DNA of 64,000 nt. It comes from Morella rubra. Its lineage: Eukaryota; Streptophyta; Magnoliopsida; Fagales; Myricaceae. The notes beneath the pieces were generated by a model. It was given only the letters and a program-made list of their open reading frames with translations. It did not search any database and was not told the origin of the DNA. Position numbers and translations under genes: made by a program. Each line of letters starts with the position of its first letter. Within the stretch, counting starts at the first letter, position 1. The stretch is from positions 17,706,525 through 17,770,524 of the forward strand of contig CM025851.1 of assembly GCA_003952965.2 (NCBI GenBank). The letters run 5' to 3'. Shown one piece after another: positions 48,101-59,215 of this stretch.

Positions 48101-48777
48101 TTTAATGTAAAACTTTAAACGGGTCGTGATCCAATTTTTAATACATATGATTATTTTGTTTCTAAAAATTGGCAGACCAGCGGAAGTCAAATATAGATTT
48201 GAGTAAGGCCAATGATTTGTTTTTAAGACATGATTCTTTTGTCTTTAAAAAAATTGGACGACTAATTGAAGTCTAATATAAATTCGAAGTTCAGATATCA
48301 ATTTTCATGATTGAATAATTTATCCTAGATTTTGTTTTTGTTAATAGACTAATTTTTAATTAATAATATGATTTAAATGTTTAAAAATAGATCACAGGAA
48401 CTAATCCATTCAAAATTATATCTAAAAATTAATTTATTTAATTTATTCAAGAAGTATTAATAATTTCCACCACCAAAAATTAATTAACGACACTCATACT
48501 GAAAAAAAAAAAAAAAAAAAGGTACTAATTTCAGTTTTATGTAGTGCAAGATGCTGCCGAATTGTTATGAGACATGATCGTGGATTCGGTTATTAGGCAT
48601 TCATTTTTTGAGCAAAAGTATTTCATACGTTGAGTCATAAGTGTTTGGGATCTTATTATACTTGTTCTTTCTACTACTGTTATGTTATGTATACATACAG
48701 TGGCCAAAGTCTCTGATGTTAATTTGGACAAGCATGTATCTAAGCCAAAAAATATATGCTTAATGTTAAAACTAAGG
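45191..48777. other. intergenic with MITE remnants, no gene recognised
   Basis: About 45975-46240 resembles the Mutator-like MITE at 39598 (GACACATTATATTCTG on the left, GGTGCAAAGTGTAAAAAGTT on the right) but its ends are decayed. Open frames at 45560-45859 and 47689-48009 (minus strand) have no recognised domain. A patch of higher GC at 47490-47680 ends in a CTTTT-rich tract and was considered as a SINE, without clear tRNA boxes. Confidence 0.45.
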
Positions 48778-49065
48778 AGAAGTTACTTTTTGCATCCTCT
48801 AATTCGCACATTTATCATAATTTACACATAAACCTACTAAATTTAACACATTACAACTAACACTATTTATATGCTTCCATTTTATACACTGCTAAGATTT
48901 AAATGTTAAGATTATGTCAATTTAGATTTTAATGACAAGATATTTAATGTAGAGTGCAAAAGTATGAACTTATTAATAATTTGAAATACAATGTGTCAAG
49001 ATTTTGTAGTTTGGGTGTAAACTACAAAAACTCATCAATGTGCACCCTTGAGAAGATACGGCATC
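48778..49065. repeat. decayed Mutator-like MITE remnant
   Basis: The left part (TTACTTTTTGCATCCTCTAA, ACACATTACAACTAACAC) and right part (GTAGAGTGCAAAAGTATG, CAATGTGTCAAGATTTTG) are inverted relatives of each other and of the MITE at 39598. The terminal bases and target duplication are unclear. Confidence 0.5.
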
Positions 49066-49080
49066 AAATGATACTAAATA

Positions 49081-49950
49081 ACCTATTTTTTGTTCATTTC
49101 AAATTTTCAACTATAGATTTTATTAAATAGAGTACATTATTGAATTTTAATAATTCGAGCGGATGATGAAATTAATATTTTGGATTTGAAATTGACATTG
49201 ACAATATAGTTCGGAGCGATAAGCAATTTCTCCGTAAATAATTTGGGGAACTTTAGTTAGTGATATGAGCTGTTTTTCTATGAACAACAAAGCTTCTGAA
49301 TACTCTCACTAAGAGAAGAGCTATTTACTATATTCGACCATTGTAACATGCAGTCAATTTTTTTTTGCTTATTTCAATTTTTCAACCATAATATCTTTTT
49401 ACACACATATTGATAAATTTTGATAGTTTAAGAGCGTAATGTGATGAAATTGGTAATGTAAACTCCATATGAACATTAATAATATAGTTAGAGATGAGAG
49501 GTGAATTTTCTCCATAAAAAATTTTTAAAAAAAACTTAGTTGGTCATCTAAGGGTTTTTTTTTTTTTTTTGTGTCAACAGAGGACTGTCTGAAAATATTT
49601 ACTTACTAAGATAAGAGTTCTTTGCTATAGTTCAATGTGCTTCCTTTCATCAATGTGGAATTGACAATCAAGATTGTGTCAAGTAACATATTTTTGCTCA
49701 TTTCAACTATAAAATCTTATTAAAGGGCGCACATTAATAAATTAATATGCAACAAAATTTATAGTCTGGACCTCATATTGACATTGACGCAAAAGTCCGG
49801 GCCGGGGCAAGAAGTGAATTTTTCTAGAAATTTATTTTAGGAAACTTAGCTGTTTTTCTGTCTAACAACGAAGTTTCTAAAAATATTTACCCACTAAGAG
49901 ACAAGCCTTTTAGTATAGTTCAAGGATTTCTTGTCAATATGGTTTATATA
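49081..49950 (+). repeat. ancient threefold tandem repeat
   Basis: Three successive modules start near 49081, 49356 and 49686. Each has a TTTTTG(T/C)TCATTTCAA-like start, a GACATTGACAATATAGTTCG-like centre, a GAATTTTCTCC or equivalent, and an end of the form CTGTTTTTCT, GTCTAACAACGAAGTTTCTA and ACTAAGAGA-AAG. The modules are diverged by substitutions and indels, and the middle one has a T16 tract (49556-49571). No coding function is apparent. Confidence 0.6.
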
Positions 49951-50289
49951 GGGAAGAGATTGAGCTTCCAAATTGTGATACCTATAAACTTTCGGTTGTA
50001 CCTAGAAGTAATACTATGGAAGAACCTTTTTCTTTTGCCTCTTTGTGGATTGTTTGGTTAATGGATCTTCCAAAATATACATATTACAGTCAACTAGTTA
50101 TACATTAATCAGTTCTTCGCCTTCCAATTGCCTCGAAGCTATGAAAGAAACACGACAAACATTAAAAGTATAAAAGCTTGCGTACTAAAGAGTTAACAAG
50201 AGAACTTATCAAAAAAAAAAAAAACGAGTTGACAAGAGGATAAATAGAGTTTGGGATCGCTTGCAATTCGGAGAGAGAAGAAAGGAGAA

Positions 50290-50372
50290 GTGTGGGTTCC
50301 GCTAGCGACCCACCCTGTCCGGGGCAAGGAGGTGCTGTTCGGACAGGGATGGGTCCCGATTAGGACCCACAC
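50290..50372. repeat. GC-rich imperfect hairpin
   Basis: The left arm (50290-50321, starting GTGTGGGTTCCGCTAGCG) pairs with the right arm (50340-50372, ending ATTAGGACCCACAC). Both arms end in CCCTGTCCG or its complement, around an 18-base loop. Pairing extends outward through GA-rich and CT-rich flanks. It is much more GC-rich than its surroundings. It could be a foldback element or the stem of a small-RNA precursor. Nothing else supports either reading. Confidence 0.55.
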
Positions 50373-52280
50373 CTCTCTCTCCAAAATTGCCCCTGCTGGG
50401 GATCCTTCTGATAAATTGAACCACAATTCCAAGAGAATAAAAGGTGTACACCATGGAAAGATTAAAATTCTAAATATGTCGTACTTTTGAACAAATTAAA
50501 TTACTGTTTACTCAAATTATGTATCCGTAGATCAATCAGTCACGTAATACATTTGATTAATTGAAATGCATCTATATAAGCCAGAGGCTTTAATATAAAG
50601 TGTCTAAGTTATAACACAACAAAATTGTTTAAATTATGTTTTGTTCCTTTGTTTGTTTTTTTGTTTTTCTTTTAAGATGTAAGAGCTCTAGATTGATTAT
50701 GTTAGTTCATTACAAAATTGAAGCAATAGGTAGTTTATGTCCACCGTAATGGACAAAGAATTACTCCCTTATTTATAGTCCCCCTAATATAATCTCTTTT
50801 AGAGATTTATATGAAATATTTGGGGTTATTTTATATGTAGCTCACAAGCTATGGAAGGAGTGACAAGTGTGATTTGTATGTTATGAATGTCGCTGCTCAA
50901 GGGCATATTAGATCCTTCTTTTTGATCAATCAAAATCTCTTCCCAAATTTTGCAGACTTTTTCCAAAACATACGGCTTTTTGAATGTAGATAATAAAATC
51001 TATACAGATAAATTTTTTTTATATATATCTCACATGAGTAATATACAAGAATCCAAATATACCGAATCAAGTAAGTTATTGAAACCGACCACAATAGTTT
51101 ACAAAGTTACTTAAATGTCCTCTGAATTTTTTTTAATAATCAAGTGTCCTGTTAATGCATTTCATCTAATCCTCGCGTCCCACATAAATTTAGTAATTAA
51201 TTTAGTCAAATATTCTGAATATGGCCTCAAGGGATTGATAGGATCTAGAAGGTTTTGAACTTGCGCCGAGATGGAGCAAACCCATTGTCTTAAACCTTAA
51301 AACTTGGATGATTAAAATCACTCTCAATGAATTATTTCCATGACTTTCACATCAGTGCCTTACATATGCAAATGTGGTTCTTCTCCTTGCTGTATTGGGT
51401 GAAAGAAAGTTACCAGTAACCCTTAAAGCGAAATAGAAGGTTATTGGTATCTATGTCACGCATAGTACAAATGATACAAAACTCCAACAGGACGCGAGTT
51501 CTACGCCTAAATGGAAATTATTATTATTTTTTTTTTTCACTATATGGAAATTATTCGAAATGGGATTGGGAGGATCTCACAGACAAAGGACTAAATACTG
51601 TTCTCCTTTCGATAAATGAATTTTGTGGGCCAATTTTTTACAGCGTTTATCCAGCATCACCGGAGGAAAAGTAACAGGATGTGGAGTATCATAGGCTAGG
51701 GACTAGACTTTAAAGAGACTAGAGAGAGAAACAAGAGACGACAGGAACACCAGAGTAAGATGGGTACTGTGTGAGAAGGTGGAGAGAGAAACTACAGGAA
51801 TGGGGAGAGAGAGAGAGAGAGAGAGAGCAGGTGAGTAGGAGAGAAATTATAATATGACTCAGAGAAAGCAAATTTTGGGATTTGGTAACGTCGATTCAGC
51901 TCATTAGAAGGGCGGAACAGCCAAACCTGCAACAAGGACAGCACCAACAGTACCCAGGAGAGTGAAAGAGCCTTGGACAAAGGGGAAAAAGGCGGTTCTG
52001 AGGACCTAACAGAGACAAAAGCGAACCCTGTTTTGTAACCGAAGCGGAGAACCTCGCAGTCGTTACGGAAGAAGAGCATCATATACAACAACAAATCATT
52101 ATGATTGCGTGCATAACTGTTCCATCAGCTTAGCCTTTTTCTATTTTTCTGGGTCTTCTTGCTAGTAAATGGGGTAGGCTATTCCGACGGTAGCAATTAG
52201 AGGACTTGCCCTTGAGCTTGCTTTCCTTCCCCAGTTTTTTACAGTTTAACTCCTCCGTCGTCGTTTGTTGCGGGCCTTGA
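50373..52280 (+). other. upstream region and probable 5' leader of the ARF gene
   Basis: No gene is seen. A (GA)12 microsatellite lies at 51804-51827, within purine-rich sequence. The last few hundred bases before the ATG are more CT- and GC-balanced (TCCTCCGTCGTCG near 52250), as expected of a leader. GA repeats in leaders of plant regulators are common, but no role can be read here. Confidence 0.4.
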
Positions 52281-55200
52281 ATGGCGCATCTGGAGGGCCA
52301 CCTAAGAGCCTCGTCGATTTTTCATGCGGGAACGGGTAAGGAAAGTTTGGTGGGTTAAAGCGGATATGTCTCCATTTGGTTGCCGAGAAAGAAGAAATGA
52401 AAGCGTGAAGATATTGCATTCTCTGCTTGGGTGCCGAGAAAACGCCAGAGAATCAATTGAAATGAAAATTTTCGTCTTTATGCTTCTCTGCTATTCTGAG
52501 TTTCAAGAAAAAGTGAAAGATTTACCTACTGAGCCAAGTTATTTCTTTCAAGCGCAGTCGAGCATTTCAGCTCGCAGTAAATGGTAAATTGATACTTGAA
52601 GTCGCAACTTTCTTCATTGTCCGGTGTTTTTCTCGGCACCCAAGCGGAATAGAAGCTTTCTCCGCTACCAAATGAAGCTGAACGTCAAGCCCCGCTTTTT
52701 TAATTTCATGATATATATATGTTAATTCCTTGAGTTGTTGCAGGTTCTGTCGATGACGATCTCTACGCCGAGCTGTGGAAGTTATGCGCGGGGCCTCTGG
52801 TCGATGTACCAAGGCCTGGGGAGAGAGTTTTCTACTTCCCCCAGGGTCACATGGAACAAGTGACGCACAATATTTGGTTTCAATGTGTTCGTTTTCAGTG
52901 ATTCTAAAACAGATTAAAAGGAAACCTTTTTTTTTGGCTTTGTTGGATTTTTCAGTTAGAAGCGTCGACTAATCAGGAGCTGAATCAGCAAATTCCTCTG
53001 TTTAATCTTCCTTCTAAGATCCTTTGTCGTGTTCTTGACATTCGATTGCTGGTATTCGATTTCTGATCTTGGTCTCTATATCTGTCTTTCCGATCCCTGT
53101 TAACTGAAACTTTTTTATTATTTTTATTTTTTGGTAATCGTCGGTCGATTTTTCCTAGGCTGAACAAGAAACAGACGAGGTGTATGCACAGATCACTTTG
53201 CAACCGGAAGCAGAGGTCGGAATTTATATATTTTTGTGTTAGAGTGAATTGTTTTCTTTATTTTGCTCTGCATAGTGGCTGATAAAACCTGTAGAAAGGA
53301 GAGCTAGGTGGCCTTAATAATCCATATTTTTCAATTTGTTGTTCCCCCAATTTACGGAAGAATGATCCATCGGACAAATTATTTGGTTGCCATAAAGTTT
53401 TTTTAAAAAAGAAAAATTGCTTCTTTACAAGCCGTTAAGGAAAAGCGTAATATCTTGTTCATCAGATTTCTTTTCCAGAATTTTCTCGGCAATAGCCAAC
53501 TTTAGTAATAAGGTCTTTAAGTAGAATGGATTTATATGTGTTTATGGTGAATTGCAGCGAAGTGAGCCTTCAAGTCCTGATATCTGCCAGCCTGAGCCTC
53601 CGAGGCAGACAGTGCATTCATTTTGCAAGATTTTAACTGCTTCAGATACAAGCACTCATGGAGGGTTCTCTGTTCTTCGTAAGCATGCCACTGAATGTCT
53701 GCCCCCATTGGTAATAATTACAACTTTCATCTTTTGTTCTTTCTTTAGAGTACATGTTCTAGTGGTGGTTGAAGGATTTTCACTTGCCCTGTTTCTCTGT
53801 CTAATTTCATAGGACATGACACAAGTAACACCTACTCAAGAATTGGTTGCCAAGGATCTTCATGGGTATGAGTGGAAGTTTAAGCATATATTTAGAGGTA
53901 ACACATTTTTGCAATTGAGAGGATTGAGAGTTTTTGGCTTGTAAAACCAATGCTATGTCTTTCAATTTGCTGAAGGCCTGTCGTGCAAATAGTACTAGAT
54001 ATGTTAGTGGAAACATCATCTGTATCCTTCTTCAATTGCTGGAACTATGTTTCTCCTTTCTGCCGAATTATTAGGCCAACCACGGAGGCACCTGCTTACA
54101 ACAGGATGGAGTAACTTTGTGACGTCCAAGCGATTGGTTGCTGGAGATGCCTTTGTGTTTTTGAGGTGCATGAACTATAAATACAAGACATAGTTTTGTT
54201 GTGTACAGTGAGATCTTTGCATATTGTGGTAGCTCAGTTTTTGGTGTACAATAACCTGTTGCGTAGGGGTGACGACGGCGAATTGCGAGTAGGTGTACGT
54301 CGTCTTGCTCGCCAGCAGAGTCCCATGCCTTCATCTGTGATATCTAGCCAGAGCATGCATCTTGGAGTGCTTGCTACTGCTTCTCATGCTGTCATGACCC
54401 AAACCCTTTTTGTTGTTTATTACAAGCCAAGGTTTGATTAATGTATTCGTTTATTTTTGAATTTCAATTAACATCAATCAATCCTCTTTATTTAGCTATG
54501 ACGTTGTTCAGGACTAGCCAGTTCATTATCAGTCTAAACAAATATCTGGAGGCCGTCAACAATGGGTTTTCAGTTGGCATGCGTTTCAAGATGAGATTCG
54601 AGGGGGAAGACTCTCCAGAAAGAAGGTAAGAACATAAAGATGGATTGGAGCGCTAGTTTGACCTCTTTTTGATCTTGATTTCTACGTTACATTTGTTTGG
54701 TCAGGTTCACCGGAACTATAGTTGGGGTCAATGATATATCTTCAGAGTGGTCAAATTCTAAATGGCGGTCGCTGAAGGTTGAAAAGCTTTTGTGCTTTTT
54801 TTTGGATGAAAGACAATGCTGAACATAATTTGTTGATAATATCTCCCTTGTTTTTTATACTTGTTTATTCCAACTACTTCCCTTTTAGGTTCAATGGGAT
54901 GAACCTGCAACAATTCATAGGCCAGAGAGGGTTTCCCCTTGGGAGATAGAGCCATTTGTTGGTTCTGCTTCCTTGAACCTTGCTCAACCATCAGTGAAGA
55001 GCAAGAGACCTCGTCCTGTTGATATTCCATCTTCTGGTATAAAACCAGTTCTTTAAGTTCTTGCACTGAAACCTTGACGAATCTGAAAATTTAATCTTCA
55101 TTTTTCCTTAATATTTTGGGTCTTTGGAATGTAGAAATCACCACCAATTCTGCTGCACCAGCTTTTTGGTATCATGGACCAGCCCAGTCACATGACTTAA

Positions 55201-56261
55201 CCCAACTGGGTACTATTGCTGCTGAAGTCCAAAGCTGTGAGACTAGTGTTGTTTGGCCTTCTAGGCCAAAAGAAATCAATACCAATGGCTCACGGGGCCG
55301 AACGGAGGGCATGTGGCCCTCTTCTCCACTTGTGAATGTCTCTCTAGATCTTTTCTCGGATTCTGCGGAAGACAACAAAATTTTAACACCACAGTCAACC
55401 CTTTCGGATTATCTCTCGCCCGTTTCATCAAGGCTAAGCCACAGTCTGGTACATGAACATGTGGAAAAAGGGACAAAATCTGAGACTTCTCTTGGTTGTC
55501 GGTTATTTGGTATTGATTTGACAAAAAATTCTCAAACCGCTCCTCCTGAGAGGGAACCAGGAACATTGATGTGCAGTGGTGCCAAAGGACCTAGTCCAAC
55601 TGCAACTTTTGAAGCTGATAGGGTTCAAAAACCAGATACTTCAAAGTCCTCGAAGGAACAGAATCAACCAACACCAGATGCGTCACTAAAGGATACACAG
55701 AGCAAGCAGGGCTCCACTCTTTCCGCGAGAAGTCGTACTAAGGTAAAATTTATCATTATTGCTGGTTCAATTTGGGTTATGCTGCTGCTTCTTGTATTGA
55801 TTCTGATGACAGCAAACTATGTTGTTTGTGGAAAAGGTACAAATGCAAGGGGTGGCTGTTGGCCGTGCGGTTGACTTGTCTGTGTTGGGAGGGTACAAGG
55901 ATCTCATAGATGAGCTGGAGAAAATGTTTGAGATTAAAGGGGAGCTTCGTCCACAGAACAAATGGGCAGTTGTTTTCACCGATGATGAAAATGACACGAT
56001 GCTTGTTGGTGATGATCCATGGGCGTAAGTACTCAAAAATTGGTGCAATATGCCATTCCATTTTCATTCTGTCGGCTTTGGGTTTTGTAACTCTGTTGCC
56101 TACCTAATTGCAGGGAGTTCTGTAAGATGGTGAGGAAAATCTTCATATATTCGAGTGAGGAAGTGAAGAAAATAACTACAAGATGCAAGATCACCACCTC
56201 ATCATTAGAGGTTGAAGGAACTGTTGGAAGCTCGGACTCGGAGCATAGAGCTGAAGCTTGA
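52281..56261 (+). CDS. auxin response factor, ARF9/ARF18-like (ARF1 clade), 14 exons
   Basis: The exons, chosen by GT-AG sites and frame, are 52281-52335, 52744-52859, 52956-53051, 53159-53215, 53558-53710, 53813-53897, 54075-54165, 54267-54431, 54512-54625, 54705-54777, 54889-55036, 55135-55742, 55837-56024 and 56114-56261. They sum to 2097 bases (698 aa plus stop). The protein binds auxin-response elements (TGTCTC) in the nucleus. The B3 domain is at about residues 127-230 ([40 protein letters not shown]). The ARF domain is at about 253-375. The PB1 domain is at 588-670 with the acidic OPCA stretch [14 protein letters not shown], used for ARF and Aux/IAA pairing. The middle region (385-587) is Ser/Pro/Thr-rich without a Q-rich activation region and has RLFGI at 507-511, a repressor-type motif. 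The first ATG is MAHLEGHL in good context. Clade choice is from memory of ARF9. Confidence 0.95.
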
Positions 56262-57125
56262 TGGTAGTCTCCTTTTACTGTTGTATGGTTTTATTTTATT
56301 TTGCTTTCTTTGCTCGAGGTGGAGTGGGTTGGCGGTGGTTTGTTTAGTTCCATGATGATCGCCCAAAAGTATACTAAATGGACTGGGTTTTGATGAAGGG
56401 GTGGGTAGACTTTATGTTGAGCTAGAGGATGTTAAAGCTGGGGTGGGGATGGAACCTGCGTATACCGTGTTTATGGGGGTTGTTGGTCCCATGTGAATCC
56501 GCCTGTAAGAATACATATGTATTTGTATTTTGATGTCAGTTTATTCTGGTTTCTTGTGTGTTAATTGCATATTCTTGTCTTGTGGTCTCCTTCAACGTGT
56601 TTTATGCTTCTGCTGATATCCTTGGCTCAGCATTTACGCATCACAAGGGCTCTAATGTGTGCTGTTAATTAAAACATGTTACGAGCCTTTGTGGTGTGGC
56701 TTGGTAGAAGTGTGCTTGCTTAGAGACCAAAAGGCAAAAAGAAAAGGGTGCTTTTGTCCTCTCTGGTCCGATAATAAGGGGTAAGCCAATAGCAAATGTG
56801 GAGAAAGATGATTTGGTCGGTGGGAGGATGTCTGAAGGAGTTGGCAACAGAGACTATGGCATACTCTACTAATACTTTGGAGGAAGCTGGCAATCTTGCC
56901 TAGTTTTACTTTACAGAAAACCATAAGCCAGAACTAAGACGAGAATACAAGCTTGAGGCAGAATACTGTTTGCCGGGGATGCTGATGTGGGAGAGAGAGA
57001 GAGAGAGTCAACTGAAATGTGGAGGCAAGGGTTGTTTTCATGAAGATGATTGCTGCCTCTTTAAGTAAGCTGCAGGGTTGTCAACTTTGTTTTCTATTTG
57101 ATTAAATAGAATAGATGTGACTTGT

Positions 57126-57160
<35 letters not shown>

Positions 57161-57660
57161 AAGCAGTTGTAAAACAGGAGGGGAGAGGGTGAAAATTAAA
57201 AAAAAAAAAAAAACTTTTGGATAGTGTAAAATCCGTTTGAGAACGACGTCGAGATATGGTGTCACTGTCCTTGCCGCACGAAAGTTGAAGCTTCCAGAAA
57301 GTGTAAATTACGTCTTTCAAATTATTATTACTCTGATTTTTTAACACAGCACTAACTTTATTTGTTACAGTTCAGTGAATTCACCCTTTAAACATATTTC
57401 TTGTTCTGATTTCATCTTCTAACCCACTGAAATCACTATGTCGAGTGATAACCGGTCTTAATTACCACTGAGTTTTGCATTCAAGTATAACATGATTTCT
57501 TTATTTAAAAAAAGGGAATTTTAATTTTTAGCCTTTTGAGTTTTGCTCTCATTTCATTTTTAATCATGCAATTTTAAGGTTTAAAATTTTAATCCCTCAG
57601 TTTACCAATTTTGTTTAAAAATAGTCTTTTTTTTTTTTTTTTTTTTTTAAATAGTCTTCC
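56262..57660. other. ARF 3' flank, purine microsatellites, no gene
   Basis: The ARF 3' UTR likely extends a few hundred bases. GA repeats lie at about 56993-57007 and 57126-57150, the latter running into a G11 tract (57151-57160). T- and A-rich tracts follow (57197-57213 and 57628-57649). Open frames here translate to low-complexity peptides. Confidence 0.5.
57126..57160 (+). repeat. (GA)n-G11 homopurine tract
   Basis: A GA dinucleotide run of about 25 bases is followed by 11 G. Such a mirror-like purine strand can form triplex DNA in vitro and is slippage-prone. Confidence 0.8.
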
Positions 57661-58449
57661 GTTGCTCTCTTATCACTAAGGAGTAACCTGCCACGTCAGC
57701 CGCAAGCCAGAAACATTTTGCCATGTCATTCCCCTTCTGTGTCTCAGTGCCCAAAACGACACTAGTGTCATCGTCATCTAACAAAGTTACCCAAGCCCAT
57801 TCGCAGCGCACTGTTTCACTAATATTAGAACCACCCAAAATATTGTCGTTCTTTAAAACAAACCAACACTATCGAAGTTCCTATTCAAACTCCCTTTCCC
57901 CTTTCCTAAACTATAATAAAAAGAAATAAGATCAACATCCAAATAACAGCGATAAAATAAAATAAAACGCAAAACAAAAAAAAAAAAAAAATAAAAAACC
58001 TGATATAAAATGGAAACTAGAAGATAAAAAAAACAAGCAAAAAAGATAAATTAAAGTAAACACAAAAATTAAATTTATACTCGTAACGTCATGGCTTAGC
58101 ATTACAGCATGCGTGTCAATCATTCAACAGATATGACGTGTTTGCAACTCACGAATGTGTTTTTCATTCATTAAAAAATGAAAATCATTTTAGGAAGTGA
58201 CATTAATGTCTATAGTGCCTATTTCATCGCGTTTAAAACTATAAAGAATATAGTGCTAAAATATAAGAAAGGGCAACTGCATATATATATATATATGGAT
58301 AAAAATCAAATGACTTCCACTAAGTTTTATTTCATCTACTTACATCTCAAATTTTTCTAATTTAATCAATCCATGACTATCGTCATATTCACCCGTTAAC
58401 TCAGACAAAAAAAGAATAAAAAATTTTAAAATCTAAAAATTTAAATTAC
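57661..58449. other. intergenic, no gene recognised
   Basis: AT-rich sequence with an A tract (57977-57991) and a short TA repeat (58280-58297). No gene is seen. Confidence 0.5.
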
Positions 58450-59215
58450 CAACGATACGGAGTTTGACAAATTATACTATAAACTACAAACTTTAATACA
58501 TTACATCATTTGACTAAGGGTGGACAAATATTCCCACCAAAACTGAAATACTTTTTTAATATTTTTCAGAATTGAAACTGGAAACGAAAATTCTGGCAAA
58601 AATTCTAAAATTTTTAGTTCTAGTTTTTTATTTTTTTAAATTAGAGCTCAAATGGAGGATTTTAATTTTCCATACCCATAATTTTAGAATGCTGTAATTT
58701 TATTTTAGAATTTAGAATTTAGATTAATGTTTAGTGTAGATTTTAGATGAATATTTATTTTACATTTTATTTATTGTTAATTTATTATATGTAACAAAAA
58801 AAGGGGGTAAAAAAAGCCCATATATGGAACCGAAAATTTCAAAATTTACATTCAAGTGGATACTGGAATTGGAATCTCCATCTGTTCCGATACCACCTTT
58901 ATGTTTGATTACCAATCTTATACACGTTGCACATTCTGTCAAATTTTGCCTTCAAATTAGATTGACATGATAATAATCTATTACCCACTTTACATATATT
59001 CATATAGAACGAGAGTATTATTGTCAATCCATTAAGTCATTGAGATGCATTACTGGCAATTTAGTTGTAAAATCTTAATTTAACGAAAAAATTTGACCGC
59101 GATGTATAGTGGAAAATATTTAAGATTAGTAGTTGAAGGGTACAATACATCAAAATTGATAGTTTATTGTGCAATTAGTTAAACCCCCACAACTTATGCT
59201 TGAAAAGTATATTGA
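58450..59215. repeat. Mutator-like MITE remnant interrupted by a hAT-like MITE
   Basis: The left part (TATACTATAAACTACAAACT, ATACATTACATCATTTGA) and right part (ACCAATCTTATACACGTTGC; GGGTACAATACATCAAAATTGA, complementary sense) form the body of a MITE related to 39598-39994. The 387-bp insertion at 58515-58901 splits it. Its outer ends are too decayed to fix. Confidence 0.5.
58515..58901. mobile_element. hAT-like MITE (387 bp)
   Basis: It begins TAAGGGTGGACAAATA and ends ATACCACCTTTA (inverted ends TAA(G/A)GGTGG). Flanking 8-mers are CATTTGAC and TGTTTGAT, five of eight identical with transitions only, a plausible decayed 8-bp target duplication. Subterminal words alternate ATTGAAACTGGAAACG and GGAACCGAAAATTTC. 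It interrupts an older MITE, which supports the limits. Confidence 0.55.

Noticed and set aside
51792-52094. minus-strand 100-codon open frame upstream of the ARF gene
   Set aside because: It reads through a GA repeat and gives Ser/Leu low-complexity sequence. No family is recognised.
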